Below are positions 1 to 8,965 of a DNA stretch of 64,000 bases, one piece after another (position 1 is the first letter of the stretch; each line of letters opens with the position of its first letter). Under the pieces are notes generated by a model, which searched no databases, was not told the origin of the DNA, and worked only from the letters and a program-made list of their open reading frames with translations. The DNA comes from Rhodococcus sp. 4CII (GTDB lineage Bacteria > Actinomycetota > Actinomycetes > Mycobacteriales > Mycobacteriaceae). The stretch spans positions 124,001 through 188,000 of the forward strand of contig NZ_JACCFE010000003.1 in assembly GCF_014256275.1 (NCBI RefSeq), in the 5' to 3' direction. Made by a program: the position numbers and the translations under genes.

Positions 1-288
1 TGGCGGTGGACGGTCGAGGCTACCCGCGGTCACTGCGCGCGGCCGCGGAATCCGGGCTGACCCGCGTCCATTGCCTGGTCCCGGTCGCTTTCCGGCGCGG
101 AGAGCAGTGGAGTGTCCACCGCGTTGCTTTATTTCGCGCGCAGTCGGGTGCTGGCGGACTCCAGGTGAGATGGCGCACGGATCGGAGGTCACGGCAAAGG
201 GTGCGAAATGCGCGGCATCGGACAGAAGACGGTGCTGTCCTCCTCGTCGGGAAAGCAGAACGTCAACGCGGCGATCAGGGTGTCCGGA

Positions 289-1145
289 GCGAGAAGACCA
301 GCACGTTCTCCACGATCACCCCAGGGAATCAGACCAAACCCTCTTTCGTCACCACCGGCGGGAACCTGCTCACCGACGGCGGCACCTTCGGCATCGTCAT
401 CGTCACCCACTTCGACGAACCGATCACCGACAAAGCCGCGGCCGAAAAGGCACTTCATGTGCAGACCACACCTGCGGTGACCGGATCCTGGTACTGGGCC
501 GACGATCAGAACGTGCACTGGCGACCGGAGAAGTACTGGGCGCCGGGCACCCGGGTCACCGTCCGTGCCGACGTGTACGGCATTCCGCTCGGCGACGGTC
601 TCTTCGGGCAGGAGGACGCGACCACCTCGTTCACCATCGGTGACGCCCACATCTCCGTCGCCGACGACACCACCAAACAGGTCACCGTCACAAATAACGG
701 GCAGGTGGTCCGCACCATGCCGACGTCGATGGGCCGGGGCGGCACCGAAGTCGTCGGTGGGCGGACCTTGTCGTTCTGGACCCAGCCGGGCATCTACACC
801 GTCATCGACAAGGCCGACCCGGTCATCATGGATTCGTCCACCTACGGGCTGCCGGTGAACTCCCGCCTCGGCTACAAAGAAACGATCAACCACGCCACCC
901 GCATCAGCAACGACGGCATCTACCTGCACGCACTCGCCGACACCGTCTGGGCGCAGGGCAACACCAACGTCTCGCACGGCTGCCTGAACCTCAGTCCGGA
1001 CAATGCCCGCTGGTTTTACGACTTTTCCGTGCCCGGCGACATCGTCGAGGTCCGCAACACCGGCGGCGACCCGCTCGAGCTGTGGCAGAACGGCGACTGG
1101 TCCGTGCCGTGGGATCAATGGCAGGCCGGCAGCGCCCTGACCTGA
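289..1145 (+). pseudogene. L,D-transpeptidase, 5'-truncated
   Basis: Periplasmic enzyme family that makes 3->3 cross-links in peptidoglycan. From about base 289 the reading frame matches the last part of a mycobacterial-type Ldt. It starts inside an Ig-like domain (TFSTITPGNQTKPS, then a GGTFGIVIVTHFDEPIT segment), followed by a complete YkuD catalytic domain with the active-site motif SHGCLNL near base 975 and an Ig-like C-terminal tail. The frame stays open to the left edge of the window, but bases 6-288 encode no recognisable signal peptide, lipobox or first Ig domain, so the 5' part seems to have been lost by recombination. The catalytic Cys and His are intact. Without an export signal it is probably not functional unless an upstream fusion supplies one. 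Confidence 0.7.
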
Positions 1146-1401
1146 CCACGGGAAACGGGAGATCCCGGTCGCCGAAGAGGAGGCGCTCGGGCACTCTGCG
1201 GACACGGTGTGGATCGTCTTCGAGGTAGGCGCAGCCCGTGAGGATCGGTTCGGCTGCGCAACTGGGTACTGCAGCGGATCTCTCGACCCCATGCAGTCGC
1301 AGCCGTCCCACCTGCGAGGAGACCTCGTCCGGCGGCCCAGGAGCGTTCGCTGCCCAGCACCCCGAGCTTGCGTTTTTCCCGCCCCCTGTCCGGGTACGCG
1401 C

Positions 1402-1662
1402 GTGAAAAGGGGTGTGCTCGAGGTGGTGATCGTGGTGCCCGACTCCTATGCCGATGTGGTCGAGCGGTTGTGCGGCGAGTTCGACGGCCGGGTGCCGCTG
1501 CCGATGGTCGCCCAGATCGTGCGTCAGTGCCGCCGCGAAGCGGTTTGCTCCGGCTCCACTGCCGACCCGAATCCTCCCGGACTCGAAAGTGCGGCACGCG
1601 AACGACTACTGGCTGCCTCGACCACCCGCGGGACGCCCAGCAGCGCGGACGAAACGTCCTGA
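1402..1662 (+). CDS. small three-helix-bundle dimerization-domain-like protein
   Basis: 86-residue protein. The core (DSYADVVERLCGEF, then VPLPMVAQIVRQCRRE) resembles the small actinobacterial three-helix-bundle dimerization domain seen at the N-terminus of some low-molecular-weight phosphatase-like proteins. Function is unknown. I chose the GTG at 1402; the same frame is open upstream to 1207, but residues coded there are low-complexity and not family-like. A GTG at 1414 is an equally possible start. No operon partner is evident. Confidence 0.5.
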   Translation: MKRGVLEVVIVVPDSYADVVERLCGEFDGRVPLPMVAQIVRQCRREAVCSGSTADPNPPGLESAARERLLAASTTRGTPSSADETS

Positions 1663-2040
1663 GACACTGTCCGCTGCACTCTGGGTCGGCGGCATCGTGA
1701 CCGGGTTCGGTCGACCGCGATCCGGGCTCGCCCGAACGGCTCACCAGTGTCCGAGGTTTCCCTGCCACAGCGCCGAGATGACGGACAGGACGATGACCAG
1801 CGGATAATACAGATTGCCGAGTGAGTACGCGGGAGCCGCCCGCACCCCGTAAGAGCGGGTGGCGCCCACCCGAACGGGCAACGGCCACCCCACGTCCGAC
1901 GGCGGTTCCCGGGCCACGATATCGCTACGATCTTTCGCAACAACAATAGATTTATTCGTTTTGACATCGTAGAATATGTCCAGAATTTCGTTGGGTATAC
2001 GGGAGGTGATCTCCCGGTTCGAACGGAAAGGGTGAGTGCC
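1663..2040. other. intergenic stretch with an AT-rich promoter-like core
   Basis: No convincing gene on the plus strand. Bases about 1915-2000 are clearly richer in A and T than their surroundings and lie directly upstream of the acidic repeat protein at 2041, so they probably hold its promoter. On the minus strand a frame ending at 1741 could encode a C-terminal membrane helix; it is listed separately with low confidence. Confidence 0.4.
1741..2010 (-). other. possible 3' fragment of a membrane protein gene
   Basis: The minus-strand frame ending at 1741 encodes a polar segment (IPNEILDIFYDVKTNKSIVV) followed near the end by a strong hydrophobic stretch, YPLVIVLSVISALW. I could not find a good start codon or ribosome-binding site, and the AT-rich part may simply be the promoter of the gene at 2041. 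It could be a remnant or chance. Confidence 0.2.
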
Positions 2041-2382
2041 GTGGACGACGCATTCGATACCGTGTCCGAGGCCGATCGCCTCGACCAAGACTTGCCCGCC
2101 GACCCCACCGCCGCTGCACCGGCTCGTCCGACCGGGTCGGCGGTCGTCGACGAGGCCTGGGATGTGCCGGAGGCCGACCGGTTCGAGCAGACCCAACCGG
2201 CCACCCCTGCCGACGGCGACCCCGGGGGTGCGGAGGCGGGATGGGATGTGCCCGAGGCCGACCGGTTCGAGCAGGCCATCACCGTCACCTTCGACGACGA
2301 AGACCGGGCGGAGAACGAGGGTCGGGCGGACTACGAGGACCAGGAACTCGCGGACGAGGTCGTCGAGGAGGATCCGGAGTAA
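2041..2382 (+). CDS. acidic protein with three repeats of an EADR-F-Q motif
   Basis: 113-residue, strongly acidic protein, probably cytosolic. It carries three tandem copies of a 12-15 residue motif: FDTVSEADRLDQ, then WDVPEADRFEQ twice, each introduced by an acidic VDDA, VDEA or AEAG segment and separated by Pro/Ala linkers. The C-terminus is a run of Asp and Glu. Start: the GTG at 2041 has GAAAGGG about nine bases upstream, which is better placed than the in-frame GTG at 2032. I do not recognise a named family. The repeats suggest a multivalent binding tail or adaptor, which is inference. Confidence 0.7.
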   Translation: MDDAFDTVSEADRLDQDLPADPTAAAPARPTGSAVVDEAWDVPEADRFEQTQPATPADGDPGGAEAGWDVPEADRFEQAITVTFDDEDRAENEGRADYEDQELADEVVEEDPE

Positions 2383-2512
2383 CCCGACCACCACGGCCCA
2401 CCGGATGGCGCCGGCCCGGGGCCCGCCCGAAAGGGGTGCGCGATGAGCGTGCACGACACCGGTCGACTGTCCCTGTCCGAGGCGACGCGGGAACATTGGA
2501 AGGGGCGACACC

Positions 2513-3103
2513 ATGGTGGGGCGGGCACCGGGACCGGTGCGGTGGTGGCGGCTGCAGCCGTGCAGCCGTAACCCGTTGATGCGCGGCACCGATCGGGTCG
2601 AGTCGGCGGTGGTGGCGCTGGTGCTCACCCTGGTGCTGTTGTGGTTGCCGGTGTGCGCGGCGGTGGGCACCGAAACGTTCACCTCGCTGCAGCAGCAGAG
2701 CCGGGCGCTGCAGGCGCAGTCGCGGCCGGTCCCGGCGGTGCTGCTGATCGACGCCGGCTCCGACCCGCAGATGGAGCCGGCGGTGCGGATCACCGACACC
2801 GGTGCCTCGTCCTGGGCGCGGTGGACGGTGGACGGGCGTGAGCACACCGGCCGAGTTCCGGCGGACCCGCAGGCGCGGACGGGGGACACGGTCACCGTGC
2901 AGGTGGGACCGGACGGTGACCTCCTCGAGACCCGAGGGGGCACCGAGAACGCGGTGCTGGCGATCGCGGCGGCCTGTGGGTGGTGGGCGGTCGGCGCCGC
3001 CGGCGGCGCGCTGGTGCTTGTCGGGGTGCACCGGATGCTGGTCCGGTCCCGGCTGCGGGTGTGGGATCAGGCATGGGAGAAGTTCGCGCAGCCACCCCGC
3101 TGA
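2513..3103 (+). CDS. Rv1733c-family two-helix membrane protein
   Basis: 196 residues. The layout matches the mycobacterial Rv1733c family: a short cytoplasmic N-terminus with the NPLMRGTDRVE signature, a first membrane helix (VVALVLTLVLLWLPVCAAVG), an extracytoplasmic domain of about 100 residues with a WARWTVDGREHTGRV segment, a second helix (WWAVGAAGGALVLVGVHRML) and a short basic tail ending RVWDQAWEKF. GGAAGGGG lies just before the ATG. In M. tuberculosis Rv1733c belongs to the DosR dormancy regulon; molecular function is unknown. Its presence next to Hsp20, ferritin-like and WS/DGAT genes fits a stress role. Confidence 0.85.
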   Translation: MVGRAPGPVRWWRLQPCSRNPLMRGTDRVESAVVALVLTLVLLWLPVCAAVGTETFTSLQQQSRALQAQSRPVPAVLLIDAGSDPQMEPAVRITDTGASSWARWTVDGREHTGRVPADPQARTGDTVTVQVGPDGDLLETRGGTENAVLAIAAACGWWAVGAAGGALVLVGVHRMLVRSRLRVWDQAWEKFAQPPR

Positions 3104-3115
3104 CCACTGGAATGG

Positions 3116-3610
3116 TCAGCCGGCTTCGGTGGAGAACGGGCTGACCCCGAGATCGAGGACGTCGACTGAGGCGGGCAGGCCGATCTGATGCCAGCCGGTG
3201 GTCAGGGTGAGCTCGCCGGTGCTCGGGTAGCCGGGGATCCAGTAGCGCGGTGCGGTGCGGTACCTCTCCGGCGGTCCGTTCGGTGGTGAGCACGAGAGCG
3301 GTTCGAACGGGTCGGCGTCCCCGGCGATGTCGTCCATCCTGATCCGCACCCGCAGATACGACCAGTGCGCGGACTCGTCGCGGGGGTCGGTCAGCGGGCG
3401 GGTCTCGTGGCGGGCGCGTGCGGCGGGGATGCCGGTGGCCTCGAGCACCAGGCACAGTGATACTCCGGCAGGGTAGGCGGTTATCCCGGTCAGCTGCACG
3501 GCCAGATCGGGCCGGGAGTTCAGGACCCGGTGGCCGTGCACCGCCACGCCACCGGTCTCGGGTGGGGCGATCCCGGGCCATCGATTCCGCGCCATATCCC
3601 ATGGTCGCAC
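3116..3610 (-). CDS. hypothetical protein
   Basis: About 164 residues from a GTG at 3610; an ATG at 3595 is an alternative. Soluble, no transmembrane segment, rich in beta-prone and proline-containing stretches (LTGITAYPAGVSLCLVLEATGIPA; WSYLRVRIRMDD; YWIPGYPSTGELTLTTGWHQIGLP, which are given only in part here). I do not recognise the family. It converges with the Rv1733c-family gene, leaving only 12 bases between the two stops. A complete frame with sensible codon use supports it as real. Confidence 0.55.
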   Translation of the reverse strand: MRPWDMARNRWPGIAPPETGGVAVHGHRVLNSRPDLAVQLTGITAYPAGVSLCLVLEATGIPAARARHETRPLTDPRDESAHWSYLRVRIRMDDIAGDADPFEPLSCSPPNGPPERYRTAPRYWIPGYPSTGELTLTTGWHQIGLPASVDVLDLGVSPFSTEAG

Positions 3611-3770
3611 CGGGTTCGCTCACCCGGCCACCACCGCACCGAGGGCGGGACCGGAAGAGCGTCGCACACGCCGGTGTTGAACCGAGTGTAGGGAAACGGT
3701 GCAGTGCGAGCCTGCCGGTGCCGTGGCCTGTCCGCCACCACACCGGGGGGGACGGAGGTGCCAGAACGCG

Positions 3771-3935
3771 ATGAACCGGCACGTACGCGGGGCCGTCGCC
3801 CGATTCCTCGGGGTGGATCTGGACTGGGCGACCGCGGAGCAGATCCGCCGAGTCGACTTCTGCACCACCCTGGTCGAGGCGCAGGCCGTCCGAATGTTAC
3901 TGCGGGCAGAGGTGTTCCGTCCGAGCTGGAGATGA
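3771..3935 (+). CDS. small hypothetical protein
   Basis: 54-residue protein beginning MNRHVRGAVARFLGVD; mostly helical with several Arg and Leu residues. The ATG at 3771 follows a GGAGG about 12 bases upstream, a little distant. The frame extends upstream but the extra residues are low-complexity. No family recognised. Confidence 0.4.
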   Translation: MNRHVRGAVARFLGVDLDWATAEQIRRVDFCTTLVEAQAVRMLLRAEVFRPSWR

Positions 3936-4187
3936 GAGCGCCTGGTTCGACGGGATCTGCGTGCGACGGGATCTGCGTGCAGGGACGGTCGCTGCGCCGC
4001 CGTTTCCGCACGGGCGGCGGGACCAGTTCCCGGTCGACTGCACCGGTCCTCGTGTCCGCTCCGGGCCTCCCCGGTCGCGACGGTGACGGCCACATCGGAC
4101 GGGGTAGTCCTGCGAGCGGTGCCGCCGGCACCACCGATCCCGATCCGGACCCGGAACCCTAGTTCTTCGTGAAGGAGTGATGCCCTG

Positions 4188-5156
4188 ATGGCTTCGACCC
4201 CCGATACCACCGCCACCCTGGTGGCGCAGCTGCGCGCGATCCACGAGCTGACGCACACCGAGATCCAGATCGCCGAGACCCGCATCGCCCAGGCCCGCAC
4301 CGAGGCGGTGCGCCGGGAGCTGGCCGAGAACGCCGACAATGCCCGCGGGCGGGCGGCGGCGATCGAGGCGGCGCTTCGCGATCTCGGCTCACTGCCCGAG
4401 GTGGTGGGTCCGCTGGTCGGACGCGCCGCCGCGGCGGTGAAAGCGGTGACCGAGCAGGCCCAGCCGTTCGACGAGGCCCTGCTCGGGGATCTCGTCCTCG
4501 AACACCAGCTCCTCGACCGGGCCCGATATCTCAAGGCCCTCGCCGTCGCCACCCAACGCCCGGAGATCGAACAGTTAGCGTTCCGGTTGATCACCGCGCA
4601 CTCGGCCACCGTGGACTGGCTGACCACCGTGCTCGCCGAGGACGCCCTCGGGGGTCCGGCGGCGTTGCGGCGCACCCCGATACAGGCGGTGACCGGCACC
4701 GCGGTCCGATTGATCAACACCCCGGTCAGCTGGTCCGCCCGCGGTCTGGACCGGGCCATCGACACCGCCCGTGCCGCCCGCCCCCGGCTCGGGGCGCTGC
4801 TCGGCCGCGGCGCGCACGCCGGCGACGTCGCCGTCAAAACCCTGGCCGCCTCCCGCGACGCGGCCCTCGAGACCGCTGAAGACGTGACCCGACGGGAAGG
4901 TGCCACCGCGGTCGCAGAGGCGATTCATTCCGCCCGCACCAGCACCGGGACCCTCGAACCGGGTGAGTTGCCGATCGGCGACTACGACGAGCTGACCGTC
5001 CCGCAGGCCGTCGCCGCGGTCAAGGACCTGACCGACCCCGCCGACATCCGTGCCATCGTCGGGTACGAGGAGGCCCACAAAAACCGGCACGGGGTCGTCT
5101 CCGCAGCCCAGACCCGTCTGGCCGCGATCGCCCAGGAGGTCGCCGGCATCGACTGA
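4188..5156 (+). CDS. ferritin-like domain protein
   Basis: 322 residues. The first 160 residues form long helices with the spacing of a ferritin-like four-helix bundle (Glu-rich segments around LTHTEIQIAETRIAQ and a later LVLEHQLLDRARYLKALA). The following half is Ala-rich, amphipathic and helical, ending in a compact DYDELTVPQAVAAVKDLT segment. Such fusions occur in mycolata stress islands; iron binding is not assured because I cannot identify a full di-iron ligand set. AAGGAGTGATGCC before the ATG is a good ribosome-binding site. It ends two bases before the stop of the convergent J-domain gene. Confidence 0.7.
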   Translation: MASTPDTTATLVAQLRAIHELTHTEIQIAETRIAQARTEAVRRELAENADNARGRAAAIEAALRDLGSLPEVVGPLVGRAAAAVKAVTEQAQPFDEALLGDLVLEHQLLDRARYLKALAVATQRPEIEQLAFRLITAHSATVDWLTTVLAEDALGGPAALRRTPIQAVTGTAVRLINTPVSWSARGLDRAIDTARAARPRLGALLGRGAHAGDVAVKTLAASRDAALETAEDVTRREGATAVAEAIHSARTSTGTLEPGELPIGDYDELTVPQAVAAVKDLTDPADIRAIVGYEEAHKNRHGVVSAAQTRLAAIAQEVAGID

Positions 5157-5158
5157 CC

Positions 5159-5554
5159 TCAGCGGTGCCGGCGCACCGGTCCGACCCACAGTCCGGTGGC
5201 GGGTGGATGGGACGGCGGGGACTCGACCACCACGAGGCGAATAAATGGTGGGGCCGCGGCCCACGGTGCTCGCCCGGGCCGTCGACCCCGAGGTTCGGGC
5301 ACTACCGCCTCGGCTGCCACCCGGTCTGCTTCTGCCTGGTCGTGGGCGGCGCGGTGTTCGGGGTCGCGGAGCAGGGCGTACGCGGTCAGGACGTGCTGGA
5401 GGTGCTCGTCCGCCGCCGGGTCGGCGGGCTGGCCGGTGCGGGTGTCGGGGTGGTGCCGGCGCAGCAGCCGCCGGTAGGCGCTGGCGATGTCGGCCTGGGA
5501 CGCCGACGGGGACAGGCCCAGCACCCGATACGGATCCCGGTCGGTGGCCATCAC
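5159..5554 (-). CDS. J-domain (DnaJ-like) co-chaperone
   Basis: 131 residues. The N-terminal 65 residues are a J domain: DPYRVLGLSPSASQADIASA, then YRRLLRRHHPDT with the HPD tripeptide that stimulates Hsp70 ATPase, then a helix ending LLRDPEHRAAHD. The rest is a proline-rich tail without the zinc-finger or C-terminal domains of full DnaJ, so this is a class III J protein. It could partner the DnaK encoded at 12824-14704. It reads towards the ferritin-like gene. Confidence 0.85.
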   Translation of the reverse strand: MMATDRDPYRVLGLSPSASQADIASAYRRLLRRHHPDTRTGQPADPAADEHLQHVLTAYALLRDPEHRAAHDQAEADRVAAEAVVPEPRGRRPGRAPWAAAPPFIRLVVVESPPSHPPATGLWVGPVRRHR

Positions 5555-5724
5555 CTCGCCTCATTCGTGGGACACGAGAACAGGTGGTTCCGGGCTCGGG
5601 ATGCCGGAACCACCAGGGTGGGGCGGGCCCGGCCCGCACGGAAAGACCCGCCCCCGCTAGTCGGCTCATTGCCAGCTGGGGTGGGCACTGCCCGCCCGGA
5701 CGGCCGACGAGATATCTGTGCCAG

Positions 5725-6273
5725 TCAATGGCGGTGCGCCCCGGTCGAATCCGCTCGCGAATGCGTGTTCGTCGGATCCGCGGTCGGCGCCGTCACGGTC
5801 ATCTCGGTGGATCGGCGGTGCCGGGCGGTGTGCCCGGGGTTCGCCGCGCCGCGCCGGAGTACGTTGACAGGTGACGGAGGCGGCAGCGGGCGAAACCCCG
5901 TCCATCGGTTTCCGTCTGGTTTCTCACCCCTTTTCGACACAGATTCTTCGATACATCGGATGTTGCCCGGTTTCTCCGGTTTCTCCGGTCTCGGAGGTGA
6001 GCGCTGCGTGGCGCGGATCTCGGGCAGCGGCGGGGCGAGCGCCGTCCGCCCCACCGGAGTGGGAGGAGATGGACGTGACCGGCCGGCCGGTGCGGTGGCC
6101 ACCCGGTGGAGCAGGACCACGGCCTGCGGCGTGAGCGCGTCGGCGAGGATGCGGTCCGAATCGGCTACGAGCAGTGCGTAGTCGAGCTCGTGCCACGGCC
6201 ACATTGTCTCGCGTTCGGTGCGCTCCCTGGTATCGGTGGCGTTCACCTCGGCGACCGGAGTTGTCCATGTCAT
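5725..6273 (-). CDS. hypothetical protein downstream of hsp20
   Basis: Up to 182 residues from the ATG at 6273, which has GGGAGGGGG about ten bases upstream. The first 70 residues (starting MTWTTPVAEV and including TMWPWHELDYALLVADSDRI) look like genuine protein with a short helix pair; the remainder is Pro/Arg-rich and may be translated low-complexity sequence or the product of a frameshift. It lies 70 bases downstream of hsp20 on the same strand and is probably co-transcribed. No family recognised. Confidence 0.5.
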   Translation of the reverse strand: MTWTTPVAEVNATDTRERTERETMWPWHELDYALLVADSDRILADALTPQAVVLLHRVATAPAGRSRPSPPTPVGRTALAPPLPEIRATQRSPPRPEKPEKPGNIRCIEESVSKRGEKPDGNRWTGFRPLPPPSPVNVLRRGAANPGHTARHRRSTEMTVTAPTADPTNTHSRADSTGAHRH

Positions 6274-6343
6274 CGTCTGTTCACCCCCTCCCGAACCGTC
6301 GAACCTCGGTCAGATGTGCAGCGGGCCGGGTCACCCCGTGCGG

Positions 6344-6772
6344 TCAGGCGTTGACGGCCTTCTGTTCGGAATGACCATTGCCGCTGATTTCGATCTTGCG
6401 GGGCTTGGCCTTCTCCGCGATCGGGATCGTCACCCGCAGCACACCGGCGTCGTAGTTCGCCTCGATCTTGTCGACATCGAGATTCTCCCCGAGGAACAGC
6501 TGCCGGCTGAACACCCCGCGCGGGCGTTCGGCGGCGACCATCTCCCGGTTCTCGTTCAGTGCGGCCCGTTCGGCGTGCACCGTCAGGGTGTTCTTCTCGA
6601 CGTCCAGATCCAGCGAGTCGGCGTCGACTCCGGGCAGATCGAACTCCACCACGAATCGGTCCTCTTCCCGCCAGGCGTCCATCGGCATCACTGCCGGACG
6701 GGCGGCGGTACCGAAGATCTGCTGGGTCAGTCGGTCCAGATCACGGAACGGATCCGTGCGCATCAACATCAT
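6344..6772 (-). CDS. Hsp20 / alpha-crystallin small heat-shock protein
   Basis: 142-residue small heat-shock protein, an ATP-independent holdase that binds unfolding proteins. It begins MMLMRTDPFRDLDRLTQQ, has the alpha-crystallin domain (VVEFDLPGVDADSLDLDVE, then LTVHAER, then FSRQLFLGENLD) and the conserved GVLRVTIPIAE close to the end. The ATG at 6772 sits eight bases after GGAGGT; the GTG at 6778 is too close to it. The gene is divergent from the MerR regulator, with palindromic sites between them, so it is probably controlled by that regulator. Confidence 0.93.
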   Translation of the reverse strand: MMLMRTDPFRDLDRLTQQIFGTAARPAVMPMDAWREEDRFVVEFDLPGVDADSLDLDVEKNTLTVHAERAALNENREMVAAERPRGVFSRQLFLGENLDVDKIEANYDAGVLRVTIPIAEKAKPRKIEISGNGHSEQKAVNA

Positions 6773-6816
6773 GTCCACCTACCTCCAGAATCCTCTCATC
6801 CCATCAGGTAAACTTC

Positions 6817-6854
6817 CTACAGATGCTGTAGGTTCGTTATAGCATCTGTCGTAG
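6817..6854. promoter_or_regulatory. candidate operator between hsp20 and merR
   Basis: An inverted repeat CTACAG-ATG-CTGTAG spans 6817-6831. A second, inverted and slightly longer relative, GCATCTGTCGTAG, lies at 6842-6854. Together they occupy the 90-base gap between the divergent hsp20 and merR starts, where a HspR-type autoregulator would be expected to bind. Confidence 0.55.
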
Positions 6855-6901
6855 ACTATGACAAGAGAATGAGCGAGAAAATTCCCGATCGGAGCGAAAA
6901 C

Positions 6902-7393
6902 ATGTCCGAAGAATCCGGCCGTCGGGATGGCGAATCGCCGTCGATGCGTGGTGTTTACGGAATCTCGGTGGCCGCCGAGTTGTCCGGGTTCGGGGTCGCG
7001 GCGCTGCGCCTGTACGAGGACTACGGACTGATCACCCCGGGCCGCACCGGCGGCGGCACCCGCCGCTACAGCGACTACGACCTGGCCCGGCTCCAACGCA
7101 TCGCCGAACTCATCGACGCCGGGGTCAATCTCGTCGGCATCGGCCGGGTCCTCGACCTCGAGACCCGCACCGGCGAACTCGAACGCGACAACCTCCGCCT
7201 GGAAGCGGACAACGCGCAACTGCGCGCCGACCAGGACCCCGACGCCACCGCTGCCGAGGACGCCACCGCCGGTGAGCCGGCGCCGGAGACCCCCCGCACC
7301 GGGCGGCGCCGGCGGCCGGCGTCCGCGTCCCGGGGCCGAACCCGCGTGGAGGGAGGCGCTGCCCGGGAACGAGCCGGCGGCGACCACCACTAG
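6902..7393 (+). CDS. MerR-family (HspR-like) regulator
   Basis: 163 residues from the ATG at 6902, preceded by CGGAGCG; an ATG at 6869 would add 11 residues. The N-terminal winged helix-turn-helix is clear: YGISVAAELSGFGVAALRLY, EDYGLITPGRTGGGTRRYSD, then YDLARLQRIAELIDAGVNLV. A leucine-rich coiled coil follows (ETRTGELERDNLRLEADNAQ) and then a basic Pro/Ala tail. In actinobacteria HspR-type MerR proteins repress heat-shock genes with DnaK as co-repressor. Its position back to back with hsp20 supports the same role here. Confidence 0.85.
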   Translation: MSEESGRRDGESPSMRGVYGISVAAELSGFGVAALRLYEDYGLITPGRTGGGTRRYSDYDLARLQRIAELIDAGVNLVGIGRVLDLETRTGELERDNLRLEADNAQLRADQDPDATAAEDATAGEPAPETPRTGRRRRPASASRGRTRVEGGAARERAGGDHH

Positions 7394-7968
7394 AGCGACA
7401 CCGGGACGCTTCACCTCGGGCACTTCGAGTGTCGACGATGACTGCGCCGGCGGCCGGCAGTGCGGGGCCCCGGCGTCGGGGGGTTACGTCGGGGCCCGGT
7501 GTTCCTCGAATCCGGACTCGGATGGGATTTTCTTCGGGGAACGGTGTCGAGAATACGCCGCACCCCTCGGCGGTGAACAGCACCCGCCGACCGGTGGTGG
7601 CAGGCCATGTTCGAGGACCTTCGGCCTTGGCCGGGACGGTGTCGTGGTCGTGGTGATCGGATGCTGCCGTCCCCGGCAGGTGAGGGCGGCGCCGCGAAGA
7701 TTGACCCACCGCACGGGGTGTGTTCGGCAACTATCGGGTACCCAACGGGGTGAGCGGCGTCGAACCCGGGACGACATTCTCGCCCCGGCGTCGGCGCACT
7801 CCTCAGCCGCGGCCGTCGGGTCGTCACGTCAGCTAAATGTGGACGTGGGCGAATCCGCTGTGCAGCTGAGGTTTCACCTCGCCGGGGTGTGCTGCACCGC
7901 AGGATCGATCGGGCCGGTGGGCATCGCGTGGTGCGCTGACGACCCGTGACACGAGGAGGCCGAGGTCG
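7394..7968. other. intergenic region, no gene seen
   Basis: 575 bases. Frames on both strands are open only because of high GC and encode Arg/Pro/Gly-rich sequence without recognisable motifs. A good GAGGAGG precedes the gene at 7969. I see no repeat or clear terminator. Confidence 0.5.
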
Positions 7969-8256
7969 ATGACCACATCACCGCATATCACCACCGATCA
8001 CGCCGAGATCCGTCGATGGATCCAGGCCCATCACGGCGCACCGGCACGCGACGGCACGGGCGGTCTGCGGATCGACTTCCTCGGTGTCGCCACCGGAGTG
8101 GAGCATCTGTCCTGGAAGGAGTGGTTCACCGTCTTCGACGACCAGAACCTGGCCCTGTGCTATCAGGAACCGGATGTCCACGGCGGCATCAGCGCCTGGT
8201 GCGAACTGGTGCCGCGCGCCCGAACCGCCACCGGCGCAACCGGTTCGGCCCGATGA
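7969..8256 (+). CDS. hypothetical protein
   Basis: 95-residue acidic soluble protein beginning MTTSPHITTDHAEIRRWIQ. It has a compact alpha/beta look: an N-terminal helix, GGLRIDFLGVATG, LSWKEWFTVFDDQNLALCYQ and GGISAWCELVPR. Small proteins of this kind (helix, then a strand-rich core including W-x-x-W-F) are common in actinobacterial stress islands, but I cannot name the family. GAGGAGG 13-19 bases upstream supports the start. Confidence 0.6.
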   Translation: MTTSPHITTDHAEIRRWIQAHHGAPARDGTGGLRIDFLGVATGVEHLSWKEWFTVFDDQNLALCYQEPDVHGGISAWCELVPRARTATGATGSAR

Positions 8257-8373
8257 GTACACCGACCCGCTCGACCACCCCTCCCCCGGTCGGCCTGCCT
8301 GCCGGCGGCGGGGCCCGACCGATTCCCGGTTTCTCCCGCCGGCTGCGCGATCACGGACGGGACAGGGTGAGAA

Positions 8374-8589
8374 GTGACAACGGCCGAAGTGGTGAGGGTA
8401 GTCGTGGAGGAGCGGCGACGGCATCCTCACCGCCTGGGAGCAATCCGCCGCCGACCATGACGAGCTATCCCTCGAACGCGCCACCCGCGACCTCGACCAC
8501 CGCCACGGGCCGGTAACCGCGCGGCGGCCCGGGTCCGGGCAGTTGTCGACGCCGCCGCGCACGGGCGTTCGGATCCGGACTGGCCCTGA
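8374..8589 (+). pseudogene. frameshifted remnant of a small protein
   Basis: Three adjoining frames read like one protein: VTTAEVVRVVVEER from a GTG at 8374, then (shift near 8415) DGILTAWEQSAADHDELSLE and RATRDLDHRHGPVT, then (shift near 8518) AARVRAVVDAAAHGRSDPDW and a stop at 8587. Codon use and the Asp/Glu-rich helices look coding in each piece. The family is not recognised. Confidence 0.35.
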
Positions 8590-8604
8590 CCAGCGCCGGT
8601 CGCG

Positions 8605-8965
8605 GTGTCGGTGTGGGTCGCCGTGATCCCGGGTTCGCCGACGCCGCCCGAGCAGGTCCTGCGCCCGGGCGGTCGCCCGAGCGACGTGCGGTCCGGCCTG
8701 CTTGATCAGCAGCAATACACTCTCGATGTCCTCGAACGCTTGCACCCCGGGTGCCCCCCGGCCGCCACGCCTGGGCGCAGGTCGTCGTGACCGCCCGCCA
8801 CAACGACTCGGTGTGGTGGAAGAGGATGCTGGAGGCCATGACGACCGTCCCGGATCCTCCCCACCGCGGGGTGCTGCGGCGCGCCCACATCGGGCCGAGT
8901 GCGGACGGCATGCCACCGGTGCGGCTACGCCGGCCAGGCATGCGTCACCGCCTCCCCGGGCGAAG
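8605..8965 (+). other. possible coding remnant, otherwise empty
   Basis: A frame from about 8690 encodes LLDQQQYTLDVLERLHPGCP and a second frame from about 8765 continues HAWAQVVVTARHNDSVWWKR then MLEAMTTVPDPPHRG. The two pieces may be one decayed gene with a shift near 8755. There is no credible start or stop and no family match, so I list it as a possible remnant only. Confidence 0.2.
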
